A stretch of DNA of 58,751 nucleotides from Massilia horti (GCF_004614195.1 NZ_SPUM01000057.1:1-58751); one strand, 5' to 3'; numbered from the stretch's first letter, positions 8,757 through 17,496 are shown. Notes: a model not told the origin generated them from the sequence alone. Made by a program: numbers and translations.

Positions 8757-9946
8757 AGCAGTGCAGTTCCGTTCGAGAGGGGTTTGACGCCGAGATGCTT
8801 GGCCAGCGTGGCGCCGATATCCGAGAAGGTGTTCGAAATCGGCAGCTCGCGCGGGGTAACAGCAGGGCCGAAGAAAATCATCGGGATGTGTTCCCGGGTG
8901 TGGTCCGAGCCGTTCCAGCTCGGGTCGCAGCCATGGTCGGCGGTGATGACGGCGATGTCGCCTTCCTTCATCTTGGCGATGAACTCGGGCAGGCGCGCGT
9001 CCAGTTCATGCAGCGCGTTCGAGTAGCCCGGGATGTCGCGGCGATGGCCGAACAGCTGGTCGAAGTCGACGAAGTTGACGAACGTGAGCGAGTTGTCCGG
9101 CGCCTCGTCGGCGGTGCTCAAGAGCGCGTCGAACAGGGCCATGTTGTCCGGGCCCTTGATCAGGCGCGTGACGCCCTGCCCCGCGAAGATGTCGCTGATC
9201 TTGCCCAGCGCGATAACCTCGCCGCCGGCCTCTTTGACGTGATCGAGCAGCGTGGGCGAAGGTGGCGGCACCGCGTAGTCGTGGCGGTTGCTGGTGCGCT
9301 TGTAGTCGCCGTTCGCGCCGACGAACGGGCGGGCGATCACGCGGCCGATGTTGTACGGCTTGACCAGTTCGTAGGCCGCCTCGCACACCTGGTACAGGCG
9401 CTCCAGCCCAAAGTGCTCCTCGTGCGCGGCGATCTGCAGCACCGAGTCGGCCGAGGTGTAGAGGATCGGTTTGCCGCTGGCAACGTGCTCGTCACCGAGC
9501 TCGTTGATGATCGTGGTGCCGGAGGCGTGGCAGTTGCCCAGCCAGCCGGCGACGCCCGTGATCTCCTGCAGCTTGTCGGTCAGCTCCTGGGGGAACGACG
9601 GCACCGTGCGCGGGAAGTAGCCCCAGTCGAACAGCACCGGCACACCGGCGATCTCCCAGTGGCCACTCTGCGTGTCCTTGCCGGTCGACTGCTCGCGCGC
9701 GGCGCCCCATGCGCCGGCAAAGCCGTCGCGCTGGTTAAAGCCCACCGGCCACTCGCCGCTGGCCTTGTGTGCGGCCGCCGCCAGGCCCAGGCGCTCCAGG
9801 TTGGGCAGGCGCATCGGCTTGCCCTGGCTGGCGGCCCAGGCCGCGATGTGGCCGAGGGTGTTGGCGCCTGCGTCGCCGTACTTGTCGGCGTCGGGCAGCG
9901 CGCCCAAACCGAACGAGTCAAGCAGGAGGATGAATGCACGGGACAT
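8753..9946 (-). CDS. deoB: Phosphopentomutase
   Basis: A 397-residue alkaline-phosphatase-superfamily mutase that converts (deoxy)ribose-1-phosphate to the 5-phosphate, linking the phosphorylases to DeoC and the pentose phosphate route. The metal site starts with DSFGLGALPDADKYGD and GANTLGHIA; SNRHDYAVPP holds the region of the phosphorylated Thr/Ser; VITADHGCDPSW and DHTREHIPMI give the C-terminal metal ligands. It follows punA by 18 nt and overlaps deoC by 4 nt. Confidence 0.97.
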   Translation of the reverse strand: MSRAFILLLDSFGLGALPDADKYGDAGANTLGHIAAWAASQGKPMRLPNLERLGLAAAAHKASGEWPVGFNQRDGFAGAWGAAREQSTGKDTQSGHWEIAGVPVLFDWGYFPRTVPSFPQELTDKLQEITGVAGWLGNCHASGTTIINELGDEHVASGKPILYTSADSVLQIAAHEEHFGLERLYQVCEAAYELVKPYNIGRVIARPFVGANGDYKRTSNRHDYAVPPPSPTLLDHVKEAGGEVIALGKISDIFAGQGVTRLIKGPDNMALFDALLSTADEAPDNSLTFVNFVDFDQLFGHRRDIPGYSNALHELDARLPEFIAKMKEGDIAVITADHGCDPSWNGSDHTREHIPMIFFGPAVTPRELPISNTFSDIGATLAKHLGVKPLSNGTALL

Positions 9947-9964
9947 GTCTATGCTCGATAAAAA

Positions 9965-10804
9965 TCAGGCCGCGCGCGGCACTTGAGCCAAGCGCGCGAT
10001 GAAAGCCTGGATCAGCGCGACCAGATCCTTGGCGCCGATCGCGGCGTACTTCAGGGTCTGCTCGTGCGACAGGGGGAACGGGGTCAGGCCTTCGGCCAGG
10101 TTGGTGATGACCGACACGCCCGCCACCTTCAGGCCGCAGTGGCGCGCCGAGATCACTTCCGGCACCACCGACATGCCGACCACGTCGGCGCCGAGCGTCT
10201 TGAACGCGCGGATTTCGGCGGCGGTCTCGAAGTGCGGGCCTGGAGCTGCCAGGTACACGCCTTCGTGCAGCGTGATGCCGCTTGCGGCCGCGGTGTCCTT
10301 GATCAGGTTGCGGATGTCGGCGTCGTAGGCGTTGGCCATGCTGAAAAAGCGCGGGCCAAAGCGTTCGTCGTTGGGGCCGGCCGTCGGGCTGGCGGGCAGG
10401 AAGTTGATGTGGTCGTTCAGCACGACCAGGCTGCCGGCGTCCACTTCCTGGCGCAGCGAACCGGCCGCGTTGGTCACGAACAGCATCTCGCAGCCGAGCA
10501 GCTTCATCGTGCGCACCGCCGAGGTCATCACGCCCCCACCGTAGCCTTCGTAGAAGTGGCCGCGGCCCTTCATGCACACCACCTGCACCCCGGCCAGCGT
10601 GCCGAGCACCAGTTCGCCCGCGTGGCCGTGCACGGTGCTGACCGGGAAGCCGGGCAGCTCGGTGTAGCTGATCGATACCGCGTCATCCATCTGCTCGGCC
10701 AGCACGCCGAGGCCGGAACCGAGGATCAGCGCTACGCGTGGCGCGAAGTCCGGCTTGCGGGCGCGAATAATGTCGGCGGCTTCGAATGGGGTATTGCTGG
10801 ACAT
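9965..10804 (-). CDS. punA: Purine nucleoside phosphorylase (trimeric class)
   Basis: A 279-residue phosphorylase of the trimeric PNP/XapA type: LILGSGLGVLAEQ (phosphate-binding), KGRGHFYEGYGG, TNAAGSLR, GPHFETAAEIRAF and MSVVPEVISARH. It cleaves inosine and guanosine type nucleosides; trimeric enzymes usually act poorly on adenosine, which fits the adenosine deaminase encoded at 33-34 kb. AAGGAA precedes ATG 10804. It is the first gene of the deo operon, with its leader and a shared composite promoter about 100 nt upstream. The symbol could equally be xapA or pnp. Confidence 0.93.
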   Translation of the reverse strand: MSSNTPFEAADIIRARKPDFAPRVALILGSGLGVLAEQMDDAVSISYTELPGFPVSTVHGHAGELVLGTLAGVQVVCMKGRGHFYEGYGGGVMTSAVRTMKLLGCEMLFVTNAAGSLRQEVDAGSLVVLNDHINFLPASPTAGPNDERFGPRFFSMANAYDADIRNLIKDTAAASGITLHEGVYLAAPGPHFETAAEIRAFKTLGADVVGMSVVPEVISARHCGLKVAGVSVITNLAEGLTPFPLSHEQTLKYAAIGAKDLVALIQAFIARLAQVPRAA

Positions 10805-10832
10805 GCGTTTTTCCTTCTTGTGTTATGTCATG

Positions 10833-10885
10833 AGGCCGACGGCGGCGCGGGACGTGCGCCAGGTGTTCGCAGGGTTGCGGGGCCT
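10833..10885 (-). other. GC-rich structured leader of the deo transcript (possible)
   Basis: On the minus strand AGGCC (10885-10881) can pair with GGCCT (10837-10833). It encloses two hairpins, CGCA/TGCG (10879-10868) and GGCGC/GCGCC (10860-10844), giving a three-way-junction-like fold between the predicted start site and the punA ribosome site. Such folds arise easily in GC-rich DNA, so this is only a candidate. Confidence 0.25.
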
Positions 10886-10903
10886 TTCCTAGGGAATATG
10901 AGA

Positions 10904-10974
10904 ACTATGCATTATCCCGGATATGTAGGGCAAATACCATTTTTCTTGCCGATTTATACGATCGGTGTATAAAT
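10904..10974 (-). promoter_or_regulatory. Composite deo operon promoter with LysR-type palindrome
   Basis: In transcription order: palindrome ATTTATA-N9-TATAAAT (10974-10952), then AAG and A-rich bases, then GTATTTG, a -35 TTGCCC (10933-10928), an 18-bp spacer and a -10 CATAGT (10909-10904). The predicted start is near 10897, about 93 nt before punA. The same arrangement with the same spacings occurs before the BMP importer (19857-19927) and the TonB receptor (32577-32649). The palindrome centre falls near -66, and T-N11-A symmetry is present, as is usual for LysR-type activators. Confidence 0.7.
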
Positions 10975-11060
10975 GCAGGGTGGTTCGAGTCGTTGCGAAA
11001 ATACAGTTGGCAATCGGTCCACTATCTTCATCGCCGGCCAGCTGATGATTGACCTCGATA

Positions 11061-11094
11061 AAACAATTGTTTAATATTGCCAAACATTTGTTTG
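11061..11094 (+). promoter_or_regulatory. Tandem AAACA-N2-TGTTT operators before psuK
   Basis: Two palindromes of the same consensus, AAACAATTGTTT (11061-11072) and CAAACATTTGTTTG (11081-11094), have centres exactly 21 bp apart, two helical turns. They lie 13-46 nt upstream of the probable psuK GTG start. PsuK itself has an N-terminal winged helix, so autoregulation by pairs of dimers is a natural reading. This is inferred from symmetry and position. Confidence 0.65.
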
Positions 11095-11106
11095 ACTGGC
11101 GGCGCC

Positions 11107-12228
11107 GTGATTGAAACCTCGAAAAAAGAACAGCTGTACGAACTGATCAGGGCCAACCCGTTCATTTCGCAACAGGACCTGGCAAGCCGCCTGGGCCTGT
11201 CGCGCTCGGCGGTGGCCGGCTACATCGCCGGCCTGATCCGCGAGCGGCGCCTGCTCGGGCGCGCCTACGTGCTGCCCGATCGCCGGCCGGTCCTGTGCAT
11301 CGGCGCGGCCAACATCGACCGCAAGCTGCGCGCGGAAGATAGCCTCGCGATGGGCACCTCCAACCCCGCGCGCCAGAGCGAATCGTTCGGCGGCGTCGCA
11401 CGCAACATCGCCGAAAACCTGGCCCGGCTCGGCGCGCCGGTGGCCTTGACCACCGCAGTGGGCATTGATGCGGCCGGCGCTGCCCTGCTCGCGCACGCAC
11501 ACAAGCTCGGCATCGATACCGGCGCCACACTCAAGCTGCCAGGCGCCAGCAGCGGCACCTACACCGCGGTCCTTGACCATGACGGCGAAATGGCTGTGGC
11601 GCTGGCCGACATGGCGCTCTACGACGCATTGACCCCCGACTTTTTCGCCGTCAGCCAGCAGCAGCGCGCCAACGCCGCGCTGGTGGTGGCCGACCTTAAC
11701 CTGCCGCTCGATGCGGTCCAAGCGCTGATCACGGAAGCGGCGCAGGGCGAGGTGCAGCTTGTAATCGTGGCGGTATCCGAACCGAAGATGAACCGCTTGC
11801 CGGCTTCGCTGCATGGCGTGCGCCTGCTGATCCTTAACGAAGGCGAGCTCGCGGCGCGCGCCGGACGCGTACTGGAAAGCGATGCGGACATCGCCGCGGC
11901 CTGCCAGGAGCTGCGGGCACAAGGCGCACAAGACCTGATCGTCACCCGTGGCGCGCGCGGCGTGCTCTATACAATTGGCGACGGAATCGAACACCTGCCC
12001 GTCCCGGCAACAAGCGTGGTCGACGTGACCGGCGCCGGCGACGCCTTCGCGGCGGCCGTCTGCTGGTCGCTGCATCGCGGCGACGGCGATCTGGCTTTAG
12101 CCTGCCGCCGCGGCGTGCGGCTCTCAACGCTCACCCTCGGCTGCAATCACACGGTATGCCCGGACCTGACACCAAACAGCCTGGACGACATCGCCGGCGG
12201 CCCTTCCACCCTCATTCACCAGGACTGA
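11107..12228 (+). CDS. psuK: Pseudouridine kinase with N-terminal winged helix
   Basis: About 373 residues from the GTG at 11107; in-frame TTGs at 11077 and 11092 would overlap the operator palindromes. Residues about 1-55 form a MarR/Lrp-like winged helix ([23 protein letters not shown]). The rest is a PfkB-family kinase with [24 protein letters not shown], and the catalytic [12 protein letters not shown] near residue 317. The same fusion occurs in the E. coli YeiC type. It phosphorylates pseudouridine to the 5-phosphate for PsuG, which starts 3 nt after its stop. The HTH suggests the enzyme also regulates its own operon. Confidence 0.9.
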   Translation: MIETSKKEQLYELIRANPFISQQDLASRLGLSRSAVAGYIAGLIRERRLLGRAYVLPDRRPVLCIGAANIDRKLRAEDSLAMGTSNPARQSESFGGVARNIAENLARLGAPVALTTAVGIDAAGAALLAHAHKLGIDTGATLKLPGASSGTYTAVLDHDGEMAVALADMALYDALTPDFFAVSQQQRANAALVVADLNLPLDAVQALITEAAQGEVQLVIVAVSEPKMNRLPASLHGVRLLILNEGELAARAGRVLESDADIAAACQELRAQGAQDLIVTRGARGVLYTIGDGIEHLPVPATSVVDVTGAGDAFAAAVCWSLHRGDGDLALACRRGVRLSTLTLGCNHTVCPDLTPNSLDDIAGGPSTLIHQD

Positions 12229-12230
12229 TC

Positions 12231-13148
12231 ATGCAATCATTTCTCCTCTTTTCGCCTGAAGTCGCCAACGCCCGCGCGGCCGGCAAGCCGATCGTCGCGC
12301 TCGAATCGACCATCATTTCGCACGGCATGCCCTATCCCCAGAACGTGCAAACCGCGCGCGAAGTCGAACAGGTAATCCGCGATGCCGGCGCGGTGCCGGC
12401 CACGATCGCGATCATTGGCGGCAGGATCTGTATCGGCCTGTCGGACGAACAGCTCGAACTGCTGGGCACCTCGCAAGATGCGATGAAAGTGAGCCGGCGC
12501 GACCTGCCCTACGTGCTCGCACAAGGCAAGCTTGGCGCCACCACCGTGGCCGCGACCATGATCTGCGCGGACCTGGCCGGCATCGACGTGTTCGTCACCG
12601 GCGGCATCGGCGGCGTGCACCGCGGAGCCGAAACCAGCTTCGACATCTCGGCCGACCTGCAGGAACTGGCGCACACCAGCGTGGCCGTGGTCTGCGCCGG
12701 GGTCAAGTCGATCCTCGACATCGGGCTGACGCTGGAATACTTGGAGACGCACGGCGTGCCGGTAGTGAGCGTCGGCCAGCCGGGCTTTCCCGCGTTCTTC
12801 ACCCGCGACAGCGGATTTACGGCCGACTTCCAGCTCGACACGCCGGAAGAACAGGCCAAGTTCATTCACACCAAGTGGCAGCTTGGCCTGGCGGGGGGCG
12901 TGGTGGTGGCCAATCCGGTGCCACACGAATCGGCGATGCTAAGCGCCGAGATCGACGGCATCATCGAACAGGCATTGAAGGAGGCAGGCCAGCAGGGCGT
13001 CACCGGCAAGTCGGTTACCCCGTTCCTGCTCGACCGGATCAAGCAACTGACTGCAGGCCGCAGCCTTGAGACCAATATCGCGCTGATCAAGCACAACGCG
13101 GTGGTTGGCGCGCGGCTGGCCGTGGCGATGAACGGACAATCTGCCTGA
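12231..13148 (+). CDS. psuG: Pseudouridine-5-phosphate glycosidase
   Basis: A 305-residue enzyme splitting pseudouridine-5-phosphate into uracil and ribose-5-phosphate, reversing the C-C glycosidic bond. Family stretches: [29 protein letters not shown], and [25 protein letters not shown] 12231 has AGGA about 8 nt upstream, inside the end of psuK, so the two are coupled. Pseudouridine occurs in tRNA and rRNA, so the pair points to use of RNA breakdown products. Confidence 0.96.
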   Translation: MQSFLLFSPEVANARAAGKPIVALESTIISHGMPYPQNVQTAREVEQVIRDAGAVPATIAIIGGRICIGLSDEQLELLGTSQDAMKVSRRDLPYVLAQGKLGATTVAATMICADLAGIDVFVTGGIGGVHRGAETSFDISADLQELAHTSVAVVCAGVKSILDIGLTLEYLETHGVPVVSVGQPGFPAFFTRDSGFTADFQLDTPEEQAKFIHTKWQLGLAGGVVVANPVPHESAMLSAEIDGIIEQALKEAGQQGVTGKSVTPFLLDRIKQLTAGRSLETNIALIKHNAVVGARLAVAMNGQSA

Positions 13149-13164
13149 CCCAAGCGAGCGCCCC

Positions 13165-14067
13165 ATGTCGATCGACCTCAAACAGCTGAAGTACTTCCTC
13201 GCGGTGGCCGAAGAAAAAAGCTTCAGCCGCGCGGCCGAACGGCTGCACATTTCGCAGCCGCCGCTATCGCAGCAAATCATGAAGCTCGAAAGCGAGCTAG
13301 GTGTGCGCCTGTTCGCACGCACCACCCGCAGCTTCGAACTCACCGTCGCCGGCAAGGCGCTGATGGCCGAAGCGGCGGAACTGCTGGCCAAGATGCGCAT
13401 GACGATCGACACCATTCGCCAGATCGACCGCGGCGAAGTCGGACGTCTGCGGGTGGGCATCGTCGGCTCGGCGATGTGGGGGCCGATCCCTGGCCTGCTG
13501 GAGCAGTTCCAGAGCCAATTCCCACGCGTGACCTGGACGCTGCACGAACTCGGTCCGAACGACCAGTACGAAGCGCTGCGCGGCAAGCAGATCGACGTCG
13601 GCTTCTGGCGCGAACCGCGGCTGGACCGGGACGAGCTCAAATTCGTGGGCCTGCGCCAGGACCTGTGCTTCCGCGAGAACTTCTGCGTGGCGATGCATGA
13701 ACAGCATCCGCTGGCCAAGCAAAAGCAGATCGAACTGATCGACATCGCGAACGAGCCCATGCTCACCCTGCACCTGGACCAGTCGGCCGAACCGCGCTAC
13801 CTGATCCAGTGCTGCGTCAACGCGGGCTTTCACCCGACGATCTTCCAGCAGGCGACCGAGCCGCAGACGCTGCTGGCGATGGTGGGCGCCGGGCTGGGCG
13901 TGGCGCTGATGCCGCAGACCACCAGTCGGATCGGCTGGCCCGGCGTGAAGTTCGTTCCGATCAAGACCAATCCGCCGTCGGCGAACCTGTATATCGCCTA
14001 CCCGGTGCAGGACGACGCGCCGGTGGTGCGGGCGTTTCTGAATATTTTGAATCCTGAGGCGGAGTGA
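13165..14067 (+). CDS. LysR-family transcriptional regulator
   Basis: A 300-residue LTTR: winged helix at 1-65 (LKYFLAVAEEKSFSRAAERLHISQPPLSQQIMKLE) and a periplasmic-binding-like effector domain at about 90-295 (LRVGIVGSAMWG, DVGFWREPRLD, MVGAGLGVALMPQ). It starts 16 nt after psuG, in the same direction, and no promoter was recognised in between, so it is probably in the psuKG transcript. As the only LTTR inside the nucleoside block, it is the first candidate to bind the palindrome ATTTATA-N9-TATAAAT shared by three nearby promoters. That link is inference. Confidence 0.93.
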   Translation: MSIDLKQLKYFLAVAEEKSFSRAAERLHISQPPLSQQIMKLESELGVRLFARTTRSFELTVAGKALMAEAAELLAKMRMTIDTIRQIDRGEVGRLRVGIVGSAMWGPIPGLLEQFQSQFPRVTWTLHELGPNDQYEALRGKQIDVGFWREPRLDRDELKFVGLRQDLCFRENFCVAMHEQHPLAKQKQIELIDIANEPMLTLHLDQSAEPRYLIQCCVNAGFHPTIFQQATEPQTLLAMVGAGLGVALMPQTTSRIGWPGVKFVPIKTNPPSANLYIAYPVQDDAPVVRAFLNILNPEAE

Positions 14068-14070
14068 CCC

Positions 14071-14175
14071 GTAGGGTGCGCACCCCGTGCGCACGCGGTC
14101 ACGGCGTGCTGACTTGCGGCTGCTGCTTCACAACGCTGCTTTCGCGAACCGCGTGCGCACAGGTGCGCACCCTAC
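14071..14175. repeat. Paired REP-like palindrome, copy 4
   Basis: Complete 105-bp unit, GTAGGGTGCGCAC at the left and GTGCGCACCCTAC at the right. It sits between the convergent 3-prime ends of the LysR gene (stop at 14067) and pcp (ends 14188). Its linker is closely similar to that of copy 1. The position suggests it may act as a bidirectional transcript end. Confidence 0.8.
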
Positions 14176-14187
14176 GAAAAATTCTGG

Positions 14188-14832
14188 TTAATGCGTCGCG
14201 CCGCCGACTTCCACCACATCTGCTTCCACCGCCAACGCCACCTCGACCGCCGCGCGCAGTCCTTCCACGATATCCTCGAGCGCCATACTCGGCATTCCCG
14301 GAAAAGCCAGCGCCTGCTCCGGCAGGTAAGGCACGTGGATGAACCCTGCGCGCGCCCCGGCCCCGGCCATGTGGTGCATCAGCCCATAAAACACGTGGTT
14401 GCAGACGAACGTCCCGGCCGTCTGCGACACGCCGGCCACCAGCCCCCGCGCGCGCATCTCGCGCACGATGGCCTTGATCGGCAGCGTCGCAAAATACGCG
14501 GCCGGCCCGCCGTCTACAATCGTGCGGTCCACCGGCTGCTGCCCGGCGTTATCCAGAATCGCCGCATCGTCGACGTTGATCGCCACCCGCTCCACCGACA
14601 GCTCGGCGCGCCCGCCGGCCTGCCCTACCGCGATCACGAGATCGGGCTTAAGCAGGTCGACCGCGTCCCGGACAACCTGGTTGGCCAGCCCGAACACGCA
14701 TGGCAGCTGGCGTACCTCGACGGTGAAGCCTTCGCCCCTCCATCCCTGGAGCGCGCGTACGGCTTCCCATGCGGGATTGATCGTCGCCTCGTTAAAGGGC
14801 TCGAACCCGGTCAGCAGAACGGTCCTGGTCAT
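14188..14832 (-). CDS. pcp: Pyroglutamyl-peptidase I (pyrrolidone-carboxylate peptidase)
   Basis: A 214-residue C15-family cysteine peptidase removing N-terminal pyroglutamate. It begins VLLTGFEPFNEATINPAWEAV; the active-site Glu region is VAINVDDA, the Cys is in SQTAGTFVCNHVFY and the His in FIHVPYLPEQ. It is the last gene of a minus-strand set with the DUF979 and DUF969 membrane proteins (2-nt gap), which probably move its substrate or product. Confidence 0.96.
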   Translation of the reverse strand: MTRTVLLTGFEPFNEATINPAWEAVRALQGWRGEGFTVEVRQLPCVFGLANQVVRDAVDLLKPDLVIAVGQAGGRAELSVERVAINVDDAAILDNAGQQPVDRTIVDGGPAAYFATLPIKAIVREMRARGLVAGVSQTAGTFVCNHVFYGLMHHMAGAGARAGFIHVPYLPEQALAFPGMPSMALEDIVEGLRAAVEVALAVEADVVEVGGATH

Positions 14833-14834
14833 GG

Positions 14835-15791
14835 TTACTGGTGCATCAAGAAGTAGAGAAGGAAGATATTCGCGACCAGCAGCGGCAGGGCTGTCGGCAC
14901 CTGCGCCTTGATCACGGCATGCCTGTCCGGCAGCTCGAGGAGCGCCGCGGGCACGACATTAAAGTTGGCCGCCATCGGCGTCAGCAGGGTTCCGCAATAA
15001 GCGCTGAACATGCCAATCGCCGCCATCACTGCCGGATTGGCGTGATAGACGCCGACCAGCACCGGAATGCCGACCCCGCCCGCCACCACCGGAAAGGCCG
15101 CAAAGCCGTTGCCCATCACGATCGTGAACAACGCCATTCCCAGGCAGTAGACGGCGCAGGCCACGAAACGCGAATCCATGTTGATGTACGAGGTCGTGAT
15201 GTAGGCCACCGCCTTGCCCACGCCAGTTTCGGTGAACAGCAGCCCGAGCACGGCCAGCAGGTGCGGCAGCACCAGCGCCCAGCCGATCGCATCGAGCAGG
15301 CGGCGGAATTCGCGCACGCCCTGCACGGGGGTGGAGCGCGTGAGCAAGCATGCGGCCAACAGCGCCAGCACGGCGGCCACGCCCAGGCTCACCAGGGTCA
15401 GGTTCTTGGGATCGAGGACGAACAGCCCGCCGAGCTTTACGTCCTTGAGCAGGGTGGAACCGGCGATGGTCACGAGCGGAATCAGTAACGCCGGCAGGAA
15501 CAGCTTGTGGCCCAGGCGTGCGGCGCTCGTGCGCCGTTCTTGCTCGGGCAGCGCCTGGTGCCGGCCGTGGCCGACGCCGCCAAGGCCAGCGATCAGCGCC
15601 ATCGCGATCATCATGGCGCCCGCAATGGCCGGCGGCAGCCGCTCGCCAGCCAGGTAGGCCAGGGCGTACAGTCCCCAGAACAGCGCCGTGGTGAAGCGCC
15701 GCGGGTTGGCGCGGTCAAACGCGGACAGCAGCGCCATCGCGGCCAGCAGCAGCCCGATCAGCAGGTAGAAAATCTCGAGGGAGAAGATCAC
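14835..15791 (-). CDS. DUF979 inner-membrane protein
   Basis: A 318-residue, highly hydrophobic protein with about nine membrane segments (for example LLIGLLLAAMALLSAF, MMIAMALIAGLGG, MALFTIVMGNGFAAFP). It matches the DUF979 family in length and pattern. DUF979 and DUF969 proteins are normally encoded side by side and near pcp, so a two-component transporter for pyroglutamyl peptides or pyroglutamate is plausible though not shown. Its start overlaps the DUF969 stop by 4 nt. Confidence 0.85.
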   Translation of the reverse strand: MIFSLEIFYLLIGLLLAAMALLSAFDRANPRRFTTALFWGLYALAYLAGERLPPAIAGAMMIAMALIAGLGGVGHGRHQALPEQERRTSAARLGHKLFLPALLIPLVTIAGSTLLKDVKLGGLFVLDPKNLTLVSLGVAAVLALLAACLLTRSTPVQGVREFRRLLDAIGWALVLPHLLAVLGLLFTETGVGKAVAYITTSYINMDSRFVACAVYCLGMALFTIVMGNGFAAFPVVAGGVGIPVLVGVYHANPAVMAAIGMFSAYCGTLLTPMAANFNVVPAALLELPDRHAVIKAQVPTALPLLVANIFLLYFLMHQ

Positions 15792-16480
15792 TCGGCCTTC
15801 CCTTCATCCCGGATGTGCACATCGAGCCGCCGCAAATTCCAGCTGTGGATGACGAATGCGCAGATCGCGGTCGGCAGGCCCCACAAGGCCATGTGCAGCG
15901 GGCTGACCTCGATGCCTTCGGCGCGCAGGATGGTCTGCATCAGGACGATGGCGCCGAACGCGACGAAGATGTCCTCGCCGAAGAACAGGCCGACGTTATC
16001 CGTGGCCGCGGCCATCGCGCGGATGCGGTGGCGCAGCCGGTCGGAGAGCTTGCCGGCGGCGCGCGCCTCGGCCGCTCCTTCAGCCATCGGCGCGATCATC
16101 GGGCGTACCATCGAGGCGTGCCCGCCCAGGCTGGTGAGGCCAAACGCGGCGGACAGTTCGCGCACGAACAGGTAGACCACCAGCAGGCGGCCGGTGGTGG
16201 CCGAACGTATTTTCGCGATACTGGCCTGAGCGTGTTCCTTCAGGCCGAAGCGCTCCAGAAGGCCGATCGCGGCCAGCGGCAGCAGATAGATGAGCGGCAG
16301 GTTGCGGGTCTTGATGAAAGCCGCGCCGAGCGACTCGAGGATGGCCTGCACCGGCATCGCGGCCGCAAAGCCGGTGACGCCGCAGGCCGCAATCACCACC
16401 AGGGCCGGGTTCGCGCGCAGCACGAAGCCGGCGATGATGACCGCCACGCCGGCGAGCGGCCACAGATTCACTGCCGCCAT
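15788..16480 (-). CDS. DUF969 inner-membrane protein
   Basis: A 230-residue membrane protein with about five to six hydrophobic helices (VAVIIAGFVLRANPALVVIAACG, LPLIYLLPLAAIGLLE, IFVAFGAIVLMQ). The central part FGLTSLGGHASMVRPMIAPMAEGAAE is typical of DUF969. It is encoded directly before DUF979 with a 4-nt overlap, so the two probably form one complex. It follows the YciI-like gene by 3 nt. Confidence 0.85.
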   Translation of the reverse strand: MAAVNLWPLAGVAVIIAGFVLRANPALVVIAACGVTGFAAAMPVQAILESLGAAFIKTRNLPLIYLLPLAAIGLLERFGLKEHAQASIAKIRSATTGRLLVVYLFVRELSAAFGLTSLGGHASMVRPMIAPMAEGAAEARAAGKLSDRLRHRIRAMAAATDNVGLFFGEDIFVAFGAIVLMQTILRAEGIEVSPLHMALWGLPTAICAFVIHSWNLRRLDVHIRDEGKAE

Positions 16481-16483
16481 GCC

Positions 16484-16786
16484 TTAGTCGGGCTTGACAG
16501 GCGTGAAGGCGTCGTTCCCGACCACCGTGTTCCACTGGCGTACGCGCCAGCTCGTCACCAGGCCATGCCTGACGTACGGATCGGCCGCGGCAAAGCGTTC
16601 GGCCGGTTCCGGGGACTGGCTGGAGAACAGCAGCACGGCCATGTCCGAAGGTTCGGCCAGCGCTCCGGCCAGCACCATCTCGCCGCGCTCCTGTGCCTGC
16701 CACGCAAGCTTGAGGTGTTCAGTGCGAAATTCACCGCGCCGCTCCAGGTAGTCGGGAGCGAGCTCATACATCAGCAAGTAATGCAT
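16484..16786 (-). CDS. YciI-like protein
   Basis: A 100-residue single-domain protein of the YciI/muconolactone-isomerase-like fold: MHYLLMYELAPDYLERRGEFRTEHL, then GEMVLAGALAEPSDMAVLLF and FAAADPYVRHGLV. The His and Asp positions preserved in the family (EHL, ADPYV) are present. Biochemical role unknown. It is the first gene of the minus-strand set leading into DUF969-DUF979-pcp. Confidence 0.88.
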   Translation of the reverse strand: MHYLLMYELAPDYLERRGEFRTEHLKLAWQAQERGEMVLAGALAEPSDMAVLLFSSQSPEPAERFAAADPYVRHGLVTSWRVRQWNTVVGNDAFTPVKPD

Positions 16787-16868
16787 TGTGCGTCCAGGTA
16801 ATCAATCGATCCGGCAATGTTACCCGATCCTCGGGCAGTTACAACTTGCCGTTTCGGAAAACTTTACA

Positions 16869-17363
16869 ATGAGTGCTTTGCTTCGGTTCCTTATGCCGCC
16901 TTCAGTCGACATCCGCCGTGCGCTGGCCGAGGATGCTCCTGCCCTCACCGCACTGATGCACGCCAGCGCCGCCTATCGTGGGGCGTACGCCGCGATTCTC
17001 GACGGCTATGCGGTCACTCCCGCCCAGATCGGGCGCGACCTGCTGTATGTCGCTCTCAAGGACGGGCAGCCGCTCGGCTTCTATTCCCTCGTGCACGCCA
17101 CCTGCGAGCCGGAGCTGGACCTGATGTTTGTCTCCGATACGGCCCAAGGGTGCGGCGTGGGCGCACTGCTGTTCCAGCACATGCAGGAAAGCGCCCGGTC
17201 GCTTGGCATCGGCCGCGTGAAGATCGTCTCGCATCCGCCAGCCGAAGCATTTTACCTGCGCATGGGCGCCCAACGCATCGGCTCGATCCTGCCGGCCGGC
17301 CGCGTGACATGGGCGCGGCCCTTGTTGAGCCTGCCGGTCGAGCCTGGTCAAAGTCAGCAATAA
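16869..17363 (+). CDS. GNAT-family N-acetyltransferase
   Basis: A 164-residue protein with the GNAT fold: VDIRRALAEDAPALTALMHAS, then ELDLMFVSDTAQGCGVGALLFQHM, containing the acetyl-CoA loop QGCGVG, and FYLRMGAQRIGS near the C terminus. No ribosome site clearly decides between ATG 16869 and ATG 16893; the fold starts just after the second. Substrate unknown. It stands alone between divergent YciI and the NHL lipoprotein gene. Confidence 0.85.
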   Translation: MSALLRFLMPPSVDIRRALAEDAPALTALMHASAAYRGAYAAILDGYAVTPAQIGRDLLYVALKDGQPLGFYSLVHATCEPELDLMFVSDTAQGCGVGALLFQHMQESARSLGIGRVKIVSHPPAEAFYLRMGAQRIGSILPAGRVTWARPLLSLPVEPGQSQQ

Positions 17364-17496
17364 CGCGGCCAGTCCACACGGCTTTCAGCGATCCCGTCAC
17401 TTCCGCGCAGCAGTCGTAACGCTGCCTTGATCGTGCTCATGGGCGGCGGTCGGTGCGCCCCTAAGCTTCGTGGCGTATTCGACCACGGAGACGACT

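Noticed and set aside
5385..9026. A 1213-codon open frame opposite the ALDH and deoC genes
   Set aside because: It spans several well-recognised genes on the other strand and shows no domain; typical of high-GC antisense frames.
10889..11083. Possible conserved leader peptide (YLPYI-G-MHS) before punA and the BMP gene
   Set aside because: The matching residues arise because the conserved promoter DNA is read in the same frame; differences include non-synonymous changes, spacing matches promoter boxes, and no ribosome site precedes it.
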